Assembly (NCBI GenBank): GCA_963839175.1
Contig: CAWIUB010000016.1
Location: 1-64,000 of the forward strand
From: CAWIUB01 sp963839175
GTDB lineage: Bacteria > Actinomycetota > Actinomycetes > Mycobacteriales > Jatrophihabitantaceae
Direction: 5' to 3'
DNA length: 64,000 nt
The notes beneath the pieces are model-generated. The model was not told the origin of the DNA, searched no databases, and saw only the letters and a list, made by a program, of their open reading frames with translations. Of this stretch, positions 28,146-37,430 are shown piece by piece (positions within the stretch are counted from its first letter, which is position 1; each line of letters starts with the position of its first letter). Made by a program: the position numbers and the translations under genes.

Positions 28146-29525
28146 TTAGCCGTGGACGTGCAGCGGTTTGCCGGCCAGCGCCAGGTGTGCCTCGCCGATT
28201 GCCTCGGACTGGGTCGGATGCGGGTGAATCAGCGCCGCGACATCACTCGGCAGCGCCTCCCAGTTGTAGATCAGCTGCGCCTCGGCGACCAGCTCGCCGA
28301 CCCGGCTGCCGACCAGGTGCACGCCGAGCACCGGTCCGTCCTTCTCAGCCACCAGCTTGACGGCACCCTGGGTCTTGAGGATCTGGCTGCGGCCGTTGCC
28401 GCCCAGGTCGTAGGTCAATGTGGTGACCTTGTCGGCGCCGAGCCGTTCTGCCGCCTGCGCCTCGGTGAGTCCCACCGACGCGACCTCTGGGTCAGAGTAG
28501 GTGATGCGCGGGACACCCGCGTAATCGATCGGCACGACAGGCACACCGGCGATGTGCTCGGCCACCAGGATGCCTTCGGCGAAGCCGACGTGAGCGAGCT
28601 GCAGCGTCGGGACCAGGTCGCCCACTGCGTAGACGCCGGGCACGTTGGTGCGGCAGTACTCGTCCACGACGACGAACCCGCGGTCCATGGTGATGCCGTT
28701 GTCTTCGTAGCCGAGATCGGCCGAGGTGGCCCCACGGCCGACCGCGACGAGCAGCAGCTCGGCCTCGAGGGTCTCGCCGCCTTCGAGCTGAATGCGCACC
28801 CCGTCGTCGGTGTTCTCGACCCGCTCGAAGCGGGCGCCGAGTTTGAAGCCGATCTTGCGGCGGCGGAAGGCCCGTTCGAGCAGCTTGGAGTTGGCCTCGT
28901 CCTCCGTCGGGACCAGGTGGGGCAACGCCTCGACGATAGTGACCTCGGTGCCGAAGGACGTCCACGCACTCGCGAACTCGCACCCGATCACCCCGCCGCC
29001 GAGCACGATCGCCGACGTGGGCACGTGGTCGAGTTCGAGGGCGTGCTCGCTGGTGATCACCCGCCGGCCATCGATCTCCAGGCCGGGCAGCGTGCGGGAA
29101 TACGAGCCCGTGGCCAGGATGAGATTCTGGCCGGTGTAGGTGTCGTCGCCGACGGCGACGGTCTTCGGTCCGGCCAGCCGGCCGGCGCCCGCGACGACCG
29201 TGATGCCCCGACTGCTCACCAGTCCCTGTAAACCCTTGTACAAGCGGGCGACGACGCCGTCCTTGTAGCTGTTGACGCCCGCCATGTCGATGCCCTCGAG
29301 GCTGGTCTTGACGCCGAACTGCTCGCTCTCGCGCGATTGATCGGCAATCTCGCCGGCGTGCAACAGGGCCTTCGTCGGGATGCAGCCGCGGTGCAAGCAC
29401 GTGCCGCCGACCTTGTCCTTCTCGACGAGCATGACGGACTTGCCGAGCTCGGCCGCTCGCAGCGCCGCGGCGTATCCGCCGCTGCCTGCGCCCAGGATGA
29501 CGAGATCGGCCTGATTGTCTGCCAC
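28146..29525 (-). CDS. lpdA: Dihydrolipoyl dehydrogenase (E3)
   Basis: 459 residues from GTG 29525 with GGAG upstream. FAD motif VILGAGSGGYAAALRAAELG, redox-active disulfide GGTCLHRGCIPTK, NAD motif VLGGGVIGCEFASAW, and C-terminal His-Glu pair HPHPTQSEAIGE are all present. It reoxidises E2 dihydrolipoamide with NAD+. The lpd-E2-TIGR01777 order suggests one operon. Confidence 0.96.
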   Translation of the reverse strand: MADNQADLVILGAGSGGYAAALRAAELGKSVMLVEKDKVGGTCLHRGCIPTKALLHAGEIADQSRESEQFGVKTSLEGIDMAGVNSYKDGVVARLYKGLQGLVSSRGITVVAGAGRLAGPKTVAVGDDTYTGQNLILATGSYSRTLPGLEIDGRRVITSEHALELDHVPTSAIVLGGGVIGCEFASAWTSFGTEVTIVEALPHLVPTEDEANSKLLERAFRRRKIGFKLGARFERVENTDDGVRIQLEGGETLEAELLLVAVGRGATSADLGYEDNGITMDRGFVVVDEYCRTNVPGVYAVGDLVPTLQLAHVGFAEGILVAEHIAGVPVVPIDYAGVPRITYSDPEVASVGLTEAQAAERLGADKVTTLTYDLGGNGRSQILKTQGAVKLVAEKDGPVLGVHLVGSRVGELVAEAQLIYNWEALPSDVAALIHPHPTQSEAIGEAHLALAGKPLHVHG

Positions 29526-29674
29526 GGGGTCTCCGATTCTGCCGGGACGGGTCGTTCCATCATCTTGGCACTGCGGCAACGCAGGGGCACAGGGCACAGC
29601 CGGATACAGCCGGATCCCAGGTGGCAATGCGATCATGTGGTGGCCCGGTTGGACACGACAGAAGGGAAGTCGCG

Positions 29675-30025
29675 GTGGCACTGTTCCGCCGGAGGAAGCA
29701 CCGGCCCGGCACCCCGCGCACGGCGGACTCGACCGACCTCGCCCACCTAGCGAACTTCGTCTCGTCCCGGCCCGGAGTCGAGGCGTTCATCGAGCCGAAG
29801 ACGACGGTGACCGAGACGACCGTGGTGCTAGTCGCGGCCACCGGCGAGTGGACGCGCCGGCGTGTCAACGGCACGGAGGGCGCCCGCACCTTCGCCCGCA
29901 AACACCGCGTCCCGCTCTACGACGTGGCCATCGTCGGCTATCCACAGCGGATGCGGGACTGGACGGCGCGGCGCAAGGCAAATGGCGACACCGGCCCGCC
30001 GGGTATCAACGGCCCGTCGGTGTGA
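29675..30025 (+). CDS. Conserved hypothetical protein
   Basis: 116 residues from GTG 29675 behind GAAGGGAAG. It has a basic N-terminus (LFRRRKHRP), a middle with FVSSRPGVEAFIEPKT and ETTVVLVAATGEWTRRRV, and KHRVPLYDVAIVGYPQRMRD. The mix of strands and helices and the genomic place (divergent from lpd) fit a small conserved actinobacterial protein. I know no function. Confidence 0.75.
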   Translation: MALFRRRKHRPGTPRTADSTDLAHLANFVSSRPGVEAFIEPKTTVTETTVVLVAATGEWTRRRVNGTEGARTFARKHRVPLYDVAIVGYPQRMRDWTARRKANGDTGPPGINGPSV

Positions 30026-30063
30026 GTGGGATGCCCGGATCGGGTACACGTGCCCGCAGAACG

Positions 30064-30172
30064 TTAAACAGAGACGATCTCGATGAGGTGCTCGATGCCG
30101 GCAAGGTCATGCGCGTTGCGCGTGTATAGCCGCGCCGAACGGGCGTACGGGTAGCCCCGATGAGCAGATCGT
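30064..30172 (-). pseudogene. VapC-like PIN-domain toxin, C-terminal remnant
   Basis: The minus strand ends ARLYTRNAHDLAGIEHLIEI plus VSV and TAA. This is the usual C-terminus of VapC ribonucleases, with the last acidic residue of the PIN active site. A shifted frame just upstream reads DLLIGATRT, the preceding VapC segment. The rest of the toxin and any VapB are missing. It lies in a 303-base gap between a hypothetical gene and the VOC gene; nothing else is seen in that gap. Confidence 0.7.
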
Positions 30173-30328
30173 CTCATCGCCATACACGGTGGCGGAAGCC
30201 TTGCGCTGTCAAGGTATAGACGGCCGGGCGAAACAAGACTCATCGGTCCACGGTTAACCAGCTTGCATGGCCATAGATCCCGTCGAGATGTCCCAATGTC
30301 GGTGCCCTTGAGCGGACGTTCCTGCTGG

Positions 30329-30745
30329 CTACGAATGCATCGAGGGCACGTAGGAGAGGCCGATGACCGCACCCTCGCTCGACTGAAGCCGAGCGACGGT
30401 CTGTCCCCAGGGCTCGGTACGCGCCTCGTGCAGCAGGGTGAAGCCCTTCTCTTTCAACTCGTCCGCAGCGACTTGCACGGTGTCAGCGTCCGCGACCTCG
30501 AACTCGATGCTCGCCTGCGGCACCGGTCGATCAGCTGGCCAGTCAGGGGTGCCGAAGCAGGCCTGTGCAGCCTGGGTCAGCGGCCAGACGCCGAAGTGCT
30601 TACTACCGTCGACGTCTTCGCTGTGCAGATAGTCGCCATCCTCCGAGCCCGTGAGCGGCAACCCCAGTGCATCCACGTACAACCTTCGGCTGACACTCGG
30701 GTCAGGGGTGATCACTGCGACGCTCGCGATGAACTGCACATCCAT
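30329..30745 (-). CDS. VOC-family (glyoxalase/bleomycin-resistance fold) protein
   Basis: 138 residues from ATG 30745 with GGAAGGTGA upstream. The fold signature is FIASVAVITPDPSVSRRLYV plus the second half ASIEFEVADADTVQVAADEL and RLQSSEGAVIGLSYVPSM. Metal ligands of the VOC fold are only partly visible. The substrate is unknown. A single gene beside a VapC remnant. Confidence 0.82.
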   Translation of the reverse strand: MDVQFIASVAVITPDPSVSRRLYVDALGLPLTGSEDGDYLHSEDVDGSKHFGVWPLTQAAQACFGTPDWPADRPVPQASIEFEVADADTVQVAADELKEKGFTLLHEARTEPWGQTVARLQSSEGAVIGLSYVPSMHS

Positions 30746-30862
30746 GACGTCACCTTCCGGCATTTGATTCGACTGGTCCGGCGATCGTCGCATCCTGCCC
30801 CGACAACGCCGCTATCGATCCCGAGTTGATGCGGGTGAGCGTCCGCGCGGCGCGGACGGTTC

Positions 30863-32344
30863 TCAGCGCGCCGCCGCGAGCTGCTCGACCGTCGCGATGA
30901 TCGTGCGGACAGCGGCCCCGGTGCCGCCCTTCGGCGTGTAGCCGTACGCGGCTGCGCCGTTCCAGGACGGTCCGGCGATATCGAGGTGTACCCAGGGCAG
31001 GTCGGCTGGGACGAAGTCGGCCATGAACAGCCCGCCGACGAGCATGCCGCCCCAGCGGTCGCTCGGCAGGTTGGCCAGATCGGCCACCTGCGAGTCCAGG
31101 CCGGATCGCAGATCCTCGGGCAACGGCATGGCCCACACCGCCTCGCCTGTGGCGTTGCCCGCGGCCACGACCTCGTCGCGAAATCCTGGCTCGCCCATCG
31201 CCGCGATTACCCGCGGCCCGAGCGCGACGAGCTGCGCGCCGGTCAGGGTGGAGGTTTCGATTAGATAGTCGGGCCGGTCCTCGACGGCGCGCACGATCGC
31301 GTCCGCCAGGATTACCCGGCCCTCGGCATCGGTGTTGGTGATCTCCAGCGTCTTGCCGCCGCGCAGGACCAGCACGTCCGAAGGACGGTACGACGACCCG
31401 GAGATCATGTTCTCGGCCATCGGCACCGTCGCGATCACCTCGACCGGCAGCCGGAGCGCGGCGCTCGCGGCGGTCGCGGTGAGAACGGCCGCGGCCCCGC
31501 CCATGTCCGACTTCATCGCGTCCATGCTCGGGCCGGGCTTGAGGTTGAGGCCGCCACTGTCGAACGTGATTCCCTTGCCTACCAGGGCGATTCGGACGCG
31601 CGGCCTGGTTGCCCGGTAGGTCAGCCGGACCAGCCGTGGTGGCCGGGCCGACCCCGCGCCCACGCCGAGGATGCCGCCGTAGCCGCCTCGTTTGAGCGCC
31701 TTTTCGTCCAGCACCTCGACATCGAGGCCCGCTGCGCCGGCCAGCTGGGTTGCGCGGCCGGCGAGCGTCTCGGGATACAGGTCGTTGGGGGGTGCGTTGA
31801 CGAGGTCGCGGGTGGTGGCCACGGCTTCGGCGAGGATCCGTGCCCGCCGCAGCGCAGCCCGTGCGAACGGGCTCCTCGGGTCGTTCACGCCGATGGACAC
31901 TGCGGTCAATGCGGGCCGCTTGGCCTCGATCTTGTATTCGGTGAACGTGTAGCTGCCCAACAGGGCACCCTCGGCAATGGCCGCCATCTGGTCACCCACC
32001 GCGAGGTGGACGCGGCGGACGTCGCCGGCCACCGACCGGATCGCGGCGCCCACGGCCCGGCGAAGCTGCTCCCCGTCCGCGGCATCCGCGTCCCTTGCGC
32101 CGAGGCCGGTTGCCACAACGAGCGGGAACGGGGCTAGGCCGAGGGTCGGAATCTTGAGAACCTCGTCGGCCTTGCCCGTCGCGCCCGCTGCGCGCAGCGC
32201 GGATACCAGCCGCCCGCCGAGAGCGTCATCGACGATGGCTGCGCCAGGCGCCAGCCCGACACCCGACCCAGCAGAATGCACGCCGACAACCACCGCATCG
32301 GCCGGCGGGATCGGGTGGGCGGCGACGAGGGCAACCTTGGGCAT
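30863..32344 (-). CDS. pepA: Leucyl aminopeptidase (M17)
   Basis: 493 residues from ATG 32344. The C-terminal catalytic domain holds the metal ligands in VGKGITFDSGGLNLKPG, MKSDMGGAAAV and the signature NTDAEGRVILAD. It trims N-terminal residues from peptides in the cytoplasm as a hexamer with two metal ions. Divergent from gcvT with only 37 bases between starts, as pepB and gcvT are close in mycobacteria. Confidence 0.95.
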   Translation of the reverse strand: MPKVALVAAHPIPPADAVVVGVHSAGSGVGLAPGAAIVDDALGGRLVSALRAAGATGKADEVLKIPTLGLAPFPLVVATGLGARDADAADGEQLRRAVGAAIRSVAGDVRRVHLAVGDQMAAIAEGALLGSYTFTEYKIEAKRPALTAVSIGVNDPRSPFARAALRRARILAEAVATTRDLVNAPPNDLYPETLAGRATQLAGAAGLDVEVLDEKALKRGGYGGILGVGAGSARPPRLVRLTYRATRPRVRIALVGKGITFDSGGLNLKPGPSMDAMKSDMGGAAAVLTATAASAALRLPVEVIATVPMAENMISGSSYRPSDVLVLRGGKTLEITNTDAEGRVILADAIVRAVEDRPDYLIETSTLTGAQLVALGPRVIAAMGEPGFRDEVVAAGNATGEAVWAMPLPEDLRSGLDSQVADLANLPSDRWGGMLVGGLFMADFVPADLPWVHLDIAGPSWNGAAAYGYTPKGGTGAAVRTIIATVEQLAAAR

Positions 32345-32381
32345 CTCGGCATCGTATTCACGGCTCGGTACGGTGCTGCCT

Positions 32382-33494
32382 ATGAGCCAGCCTTTGTTGC
32401 GGTCGCCGCTGTACGAGCGGCACGCGGACCTCGCAGCCAAACTCGCCGACTTCGGAGGCTGGGAGATGCCGATCGAGTACGCGGCGAGCGGCGGCGGCGT
32501 ACTCAAGGAGCATGCCGCGGTACGCGAGGTGGTGGGGATCTTCGACGTGTCGCATCTGGGGAAGGCGTCCGTGCGCGGTCCGGGTGCCCGCGACTTCGTC
32601 AATGCGTGCCTGACCAACGACCTCGACCGGATCGGGCCAGGCCAAGCGCAATACACGATGTGCTGCGACGAATCCGGGGGAGTCGTCGACGACCTGATCG
32701 CCTACCTGGTGGCCGACGAGGAGGTGTTCCTCGTCCCCAACGCCGCCAACACCGCCGAGGTGGTGCGCCGTCTCACGGCGGCCGCCCCGGACCAGGTCAT
32801 CGTTCGGAACGAGCACCGCGACTTCGGGGTGCTCGCGGTACAAGGGCCGCGCTCGGCCGAGGTGCTCGACCGGCTCGGCCTGCCGAGCAACCAGCCCTAC
32901 ATGGCTTACGCCGACGCCGACTACGACGGGCGTCCTGTGCGCATCTGCCGCACCGGGTACACCGGCGAGCACGGGTACGAGCTGATCCCGTCCTGGGAGG
33001 ACACGGTCACGCTGTGGGAGGCGCTCACCGATGTCGTCCGCGAGTTCGGCGGCAGGCCCGCCGGTCTCGGGGCTCGCGACACTCTGCGAACCGAGATGGG
33101 CTATCCGCTGCACGGCCAGGACCTGTCGCTCTCCATCACACCGCTGCAGGCTCGGGCCGGTTGGGCCGTCGGCTGGAAGAAGGACGCGTTCTGGGGCCGG
33201 GACGTGCTGCTGGCGGAGAAAGCGGCCGGTCCCGCCAGAACGCTGTGGGGGCTGGCCGCGCTCGACCGCGGCATCCCACGCCCGCACATGGCGGTACTCG
33301 GCGCCGACGGGGCGCAGATCGGCGAGGTCACCAGCGGCACGTTCTCCCCGACGCTCAAGAAGGGCATTGCGCTGGCCATGATCGGGACGTCCGCCGGGCT
33401 CGCCGAAGGCGACGAGGTCAGCGTCGACGTCCGTGGCCGCCGGTCTGCCATGGCGCTCGTCAAGCCGCCATTCGTCCCGTCACACGTCCGCTGA
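32382..33494 (+). CDS. gcvT: Glycine cleavage system aminomethyltransferase (T protein)
   Basis: 370 residues from ATG 32382. Motifs: LADFGGWEMPIEY, VGIFDVSHLGK, folate-binding RTGYTGEHGYEL, GLGARDTLRTEMGYPLHGQD, and the C-terminal barrel TSGTFSPTLKKGIALAMI. It transfers the methylene group of aminomethyl-GcvH to tetrahydrofolate. gcvH and gcvP are not in the window. No glycine riboswitch is possible in the 37-base gap. The end overlaps the cobT-like end by 15 bases (convergent). Confidence 0.95.
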   Translation: MSQPLLRSPLYERHADLAAKLADFGGWEMPIEYAASGGGVLKEHAAVREVVGIFDVSHLGKASVRGPGARDFVNACLTNDLDRIGPGQAQYTMCCDESGGVVDDLIAYLVADEEVFLVPNAANTAEVVRRLTAAAPDQVIVRNEHRDFGVLAVQGPRSAEVLDRLGLPSNQPYMAYADADYDGRPVRICRTGYTGEHGYELIPSWEDTVTLWEALTDVVREFGGRPAGLGARDTLRTEMGYPLHGQDLSLSITPLQARAGWAVGWKKDAFWGRDVLLAEKAAGPARTLWGLAALDRGIPRPHMAVLGADGAQIGEVTSGTFSPTLKKGIALAMIGTSAGLAEGDEVSVDVRGRRSAMALVKPPFVPSHVR

Positions 33495-34526
33495 AGAGGT
33501 CGCCGACACGGCGACCCCTGGCAGGGTGCGAACCGCAGCACGCAGAAGGGGCACCGCGGCAAGCGCGCCGCAGCCCGTTCCGGCGGTGATGCCGAGATCG
33601 AGGACCGGGTCGAGGCCGAGCCTGCGTAGCGCGATCGGATGGGCCGGCTCCGGAGACAGCTGCCCGGCCAGCCACCACCGCATCGCCCGCGGCGCAGCCT
33701 CGTGGGCCACCAGGGCCGCTGCGGACGTCACCAGGCCGTCGAGCAGCACCGGCGTACGCCGGGCCGCGGCCCGCAGCACGAAACCAGCGAGTGCGGCCAG
33801 GTCGGCGCCACCGGCCACGGCAAGCAGCCGGTCGGGATCTGCGCGCTGTGCCGCCCCGCGGCGACGGGCGTCGCGGACCGCCTCCGCCTTCCGCATCCAC
33901 ATGTCGTCGTCGATACCGCTGCCCCGGCCGACCACCTTGACCGGCTCGGCGTCCGTCAGCACGCCGACGAGCGCGGCGGCCGCCGTGCCAGCGCCCGCGC
34001 CGAGGTGTCCTGCGACCAGCAGGTCGGCTCCAGCGTCGATTTCTTCGTCGGCCACCGCGACGCCCGCCGCAACCGCGATGCGCTGCTCGTCCTCGCGAAG
34101 GGCGTCTTCGCGGTCGATACGCCCACTGCTCCGGCGCACCTTGTGCCGCGCGACGTCGGCGGGCGTGTCCGTGTCCATCGCGATGTCGACCAGCCGCACC
34201 CCGGCCCGGGCGATGTCTGCGAATACGTTGACGCTCCCGCTTCCCGCGACGATGCCTGCGGCAACCCGCGCCGTGCGCTCGGGATCGTCCGCGGTCACGC
34301 CAGCGGCGCTGACGCCGTGGTCCCCGGCGAAAATGACGACGCGCGCCCGCTGGAAATCGGCGGGCGGGCACCGGCCCTGCACGCCGCAGATCCAAGTCCC
34401 GAGCTGGGCCAGGCGTCCCAGAGACGGCTGGCTGCCGATCAGCTCGCGGGCGGCCTGCTCGGCCTCGTGGTCAGGCCAGCCCACCCCCTCGGCGACGCTG
34501 CCCAGGTCGGTGGCGTCGGCGTTCAC
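33480..34526 (-). CDS. cobT: CobT-like phosphoribosyltransferase with altered active site
   Basis: 348 residues from GTG 34526. The CobT family makes alpha-ribazole phosphate from nicotinate mononucleotide and dimethylbenzimidazole. Family stretches are clear (CPPADFQRARVVIFAGDHGV; RRTPVLLDGLVTSAAALVA; DLGITAGTGCGALAAVPLLR). However, the catalytic glutamate motif DLxMRLGEGTGA is DLGITAGTGCGA here, putting Thr at the Glu position. The central GxMGIGNTT loop is GHLGAGAGT. Position beside gcvT matches Rv2207. It may have another substrate or no activity. A near copy of its 5' flank occurs at 38535. Confidence 0.8.
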   Translation of the reverse strand: MNADATDLGSVAEGVGWPDHEAEQAARELIGSQPSLGRLAQLGTWICGVQGRCPPADFQRARVVIFAGDHGVSAAGVTADDPERTARVAAGIVAGSGSVNVFADIARAGVRLVDIAMDTDTPADVARHKVRRSSGRIDREDALREDEQRIAVAAGVAVADEEIDAGADLLVAGHLGAGAGTAAAALVGVLTDAEPVKVVGRGSGIDDDMWMRKAEAVRDARRRGAAQRADPDRLLAVAGGADLAALAGFVLRAAARRTPVLLDGLVTSAAALVAHEAAPRAMRWWLAGQLSPEPAHPIALRRLGLDPVLDLGITAGTGCGALAAVPLLRAAVRTLPGVAVSATSSADV

Positions 34527-34566
34527 GACTCCATCCTGCCCGGCCTTGCACGGGTCGCGACCGGCA
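34523..34566. repeat. 44-bp imperfect direct repeat, left copy
   Basis: Identical to 38535-38578 over the first 18 bases and matching 19 of the next 26 without a gap. It covers the cobT-like start codon and its upstream bases. Confidence 0.7.
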
Positions 34567-34733
34567 ATCCATTCCGCTGTCGGCGGTCATCCTGACTTGA
34601 CTTGCCCGGAGACGGCCACGAGCGCCTGCCCACAGTTCCTCGCGCTCGTGCGGCGGTCGCCCTGTCGTGAGCCCGTCCACGGTCGGGCCGAGGCATGTGA
34701 CTACGCCAGTTTGCCCCGAGTGGCCAATCCCAT

Positions 34734-34860
34734 GGAATTCCTGGCGCTGGCGCGGGTGCCATCGGGGCGATCCGTCGGCGCCCGACTGCACGAGGCCGGG
34801 CACGAGGTCACGCTGCTCGCCCGCGCAGCGCACCTCGACGCGCTTCTCGCCCGCGAGACA
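34734..34860 (+). pseudogene. 2-dehydropantoate 2-reductase (PanE/ApbA) N-terminal remnant
   Basis: One frame reads IPGAGAGAIGAI, the Rossmann start. After a shift near 34773 the next reads VGARLHEAGHEVTLLARAAH then LDAL, the typical PanE continuation. Nothing further of the gene remains. It lies in the 361-base gap between the cobT-like gene and the reductase; the rest of that gap holds only the repeat. Confidence 0.65.
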
Positions 34861-34887
34861 CCGTATCTGTGCGTCTGTTCGTGGCCG

Positions 34888-35586
34888 TCAGCCTTGGGAT
34901 GCCGTGGGAGCGGGCCGGTCGCGGCGTCGCGCGCCGCACGATGTCCCGCGATCCTGCCCGCACCGCCCGATCTGTCGATGGCCACGGTTCCGGTGCGGCC
35001 CGGATGCGGGCGTGACGGCGAACCGGAAATGTGTGGCGTGGTCCGTCGACAGCACGGCGCGTTGGGTCAGCGGGATCGCCGCGTCGCCGAAGTGTTCGAA
35101 CATCCGCGTGCCAGAACCGAGCAGCACCGGGACGAGATGAAGGGAGAGCTCGTCCACGAGTCCGGCGGCGAGGAACTGCTGCCCCGTCTGCGCGCCGCCC
35201 ATAATCGTCACGCCCTTGCCGCCCGCGGCATCGCGGGCCTGCGCCAAGGCGCGATCCACGCCGTTCACGAAGCGGTACACGCCGTCGCTCGGAGCATCGT
35301 CCGGCACCGTGTGCGACAACACAAACACCGGGAGCCGAGCGTCTCCGGTCGGGCCGTCGACACCCCACCAGGAAAGTGACGTGTCGTAGGTGCGGCGGCC
35401 GCAGATCACCGCGCCCGTGCCCGCGATGCCGTCGGTGATGATCGCGCGATCGCGTTCGTCTCCGTGCAGGGCCCAGTCGACGAGGCGCAGTCCCCCGTTG
35501 CCCATCGGCTCGTCCGCCGTCTGCTGTGCGGCCGTCATGTAGCCGTCAAGCGACATGCTGATGTCGAAGGTGGTGGTGCCCGTCAT
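34888..35586 (-). CDS. RibD C-terminal/dihydrofolate reductase-family protein
   Basis: 232 residues from ATG 35586. Motifs DISMSLDGYMTA, VICGRRTYDTSLSWWG, and IMGGAQTGQQFLAAGLVDEL plus HLVPVLLGSGTRMFEHFG define the NADPH-binding DHFR-like fold. After FRFAVTP, where the family normally ends, about 38 basic residues follow, so the natural stop may have been lost by a small shift. Its start overlaps the stop of the GNAT remnant (ATGA), a former operon. Confidence 0.85.
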   Translation of the reverse strand: MTGTTTFDISMSLDGYMTAAQQTADEPMGNGGLRLVDWALHGDERDRAIITDGIAGTGAVICGRRTYDTSLSWWGVDGPTGDARLPVFVLSHTVPDDAPSDGVYRFVNGVDRALAQARDAAGGKGVTIMGGAQTGQQFLAAGLVDELSLHLVPVLLGSGTRMFEHFGDAAIPLTQRAVLSTDHATHFRFAVTPASGPHRNRGHRQIGRCGQDRGTSCGARRRDRPAPTASQG

Positions 35587-35880
35587 ACCGAACGTCCTTT
35601 CTCGTAGAGGTGGAACGCGCAAGGGTGGCGAGCAGGAGCGCCACCTGTGGATGCGCTTGGTCGGGTGTCGCCGTGCGGACGACGCGGTCGCCGAGCCGGC
35701 CGTACCAGGCTTTCAGGAACTCCTTGACGGGGTGCTGCACTCGCGCGAGACCAGCAGTTCGAGCTGGATCGCCCGGCCCCGGGCGCGGCTGTGCTGCTCG
35801 GCGAAGGCGACGAGGACTCGGCCCACGCCAACGCCGCGATGGCGGGGCTAGCCGCCGGGAACCTCACCACGCGGCGGTCA
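35583..35880 (-). pseudogene. GNAT acetyltransferase remnant, truncated and frameshifted
   Basis: Frame pieces in order are GRVLVAFAEQHSRARGRAIQ (acetyl-CoA loop region), then HPVKEFLKAWYGRLGDRVVR, then CAFHLYEKGRSV and TGA at 35583-35585. At least two shifts separate them, near 35745 and 35625. The N-terminal part is missing and the methyltransferase stop abuts it at about 35878. Confidence 0.7.
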
Positions 35881-36961
35881 CGGTCTGCAGGCCAGGACCG
35901 CGCCGTTCGCACCGGGCGCGTCGAACCAGACCGTCTCGACACCGACGAAGCCCGCTTCCCGGAGCCACTGTCCGTACTCGGCCGGCGTGTAGTTACGGCC
36001 GACAGTCTCCACCAACATGTTCAGGCTCATCAGCGCGGCGGCGGGGGGACCGGTCTTCTCGTCGTCGACCAACAGTTCGCTGATGATCACTCGCCCGCCG
36101 GGAGGCAGCGCGGCGAAGCACTTGCGCAGGATCGCCCGGTCCTGTTCCGGCGTCCAGTCGTGCATGATCATCGAGAGTAGGACGACGTCGTGTCCCAACG
36201 GCAGTTCGCGGTCCGCGAGGAAGTCGCCCGGGACGACGGCGATGCGCCTGTCGAGGCCGGCCGACGCCACCTTCGTCGCCGCGATGTCACAGACGCCCGG
36301 CAGGTCGAGCACCGTGGCGCGCAGGTCGGGATAGGCCCGGCACAATTCGATGTCGTAGGCCCCAGAGCCTCCCCCGAGGTCGAGCAGGGCGGTCGACGCC
36401 GACAGATCGACGTGTTCGCCGAGCGTCCGCGCGGTGAACGTCGACAGCGAATGCATCGCCTCCCAGAACAGAGCCAGCATGAGTGGGTCCTCGCCGTCGA
36501 ACAGGTGGGCCTGCTCGTCGGGGTTCCAGCTCGTCGGCCGGTTCGCGCGGACCGCCTCGCTCAGCTTGCCCCGGGCCGGGTAGAGCCGGCGGTCGAGCAT
36601 ATGCACCCAGCTGCCGAAGTGGGACGGCTTGCCGGTCACCAGGTACTCCTCGGCCAGCGGACTGTTCACGTATCGCCCGTCCCGGCGTTCGAGCAGCCCG
36701 ATCGAGGCACAGGCGGTGAGCAGCAACTCCGCGGGCCGCGCCTCCACCCCGAGCTCCGCGGCGAGCTCGTTGATCGTGGCGCCGTGGGTGCGGGACAGGC
36801 GGGCGAACAGGTCCAGTTCGTAGGCCGTCGCCAGCGCCTTGAACGACCAGAAGCCCGTGGAGAGCTGCATCAAACGGGATCGGTGACACCTGCCGCCACC
36901 CGTCGCCACCGGTCCGCTCCAGCTCCGCTCCTGGCTCCTGCGAACTGATCGACGTGGTCAC
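35878..36961 (-). pseudogene. O-methyltransferase (acetylserotonin-MT type), frameshift near the N-terminus
   Basis: The body from ATG 36867 reads MQLSTGFWSFKALATAYELD and has a winged-helix dimerisation part and a SAM domain with LLDLGGGSGAYDIELCRAYP, a catalytic-type MIMHDWTPEQ and GGRVIISELLVDD. An ideal start lies upstream: GTG 36961 behind AAAGGAG, reading VTTSISSQEPGAELERTGGD and then losing frame near 36880, where an RLMQL junction is expected. So either a +1 base broke the gene or an internal ATG is used. The body alone (about 330 residues) is intact and could be active. It would methylate a small hydroxylated compound. Confidence 0.7.
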
Positions 36962-37010
36962 GCTGCTCCTTTCGGTTGTGAACGGCACGTCGTCCTGGCT
37001 CGTCTCGGGC

Positions 37011-37430
37011 TCAGTCATGGACGACGTCGGTCCTCTCCGCGCCCCAGCTATGCCAGCGGTCCACCTCGATCCAGGCGCTGACTCGACGACGTTCGCGCAC
37101 GGGGTAGCGCCCTCCTATGTACCGCCGGGCCAGCCGGTCGGCGTCGGCCAGCTCCGCATCGTCGCGCATCTCGACCACGCGACCCTGCACGCTGAGGTGG
37201 GTGTACCAGCTGGCTTCGTCGAGGACCGTCAGGGTCACGCGCGGATCGTGGCGCAGGTAGTCGAGCCGTTTGCGACCTTCGTCCATGTTGATCAGGAAGC
37301 GCCCACCTTCCCAGAGGTACCACGTCGCCACCGAGACCGGCTGCCCGTCGGGCCGCAGGGTGGTGATCACCGACGGGTTCGGCTTGGCGAGCAGGTCACC
37401 AGCCCGGTCGGAAAGTGGTGAGGTGGGCAT
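37011..37430 (-). CDS. PPOX-class F420- or flavin-binding oxidoreductase
   Basis: 139 residues from ATG 37430 behind GAGGAG. The split-barrel fold is seen in LAKPNPSVITTLRPDGQPVS, TWYLWEGGRFLINMDEGRKR and LDYLRHDPRVTLTVLDEASW. This resembles F420-dependent pyridoxamine-oxidase-like proteins (TIGR03618 type). The cofactor is inferred from family resemblance. Divergent from the LysR gene, which may control it. Confidence 0.82.
   Translation of the reverse strand: MPTSPLSDRAGDLLAKPNPSVITTLRPDGQPVSVATWYLWEGGRFLINMDEGRKRLDYLRHDPRVTLTVLDEASWYTHLSVQGRVVEMRDDAELADADRLARRYIGGRYPVRERRRVSAWIEVDRWHSWGAERTDVVHD

Noticed and set aside
32345..32381. Possible glycine riboswitch before gcvT
   Set aside because: The gap is 37 bases, far too short for a riboswitch aptamer.
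33433..35379. 648-residue plus-strand open frame across the cobT-like gene
   Set aside because: Ser/Arg/Ala-rich composition and complete overlap with real minus-strand genes; a high-GC shadow.
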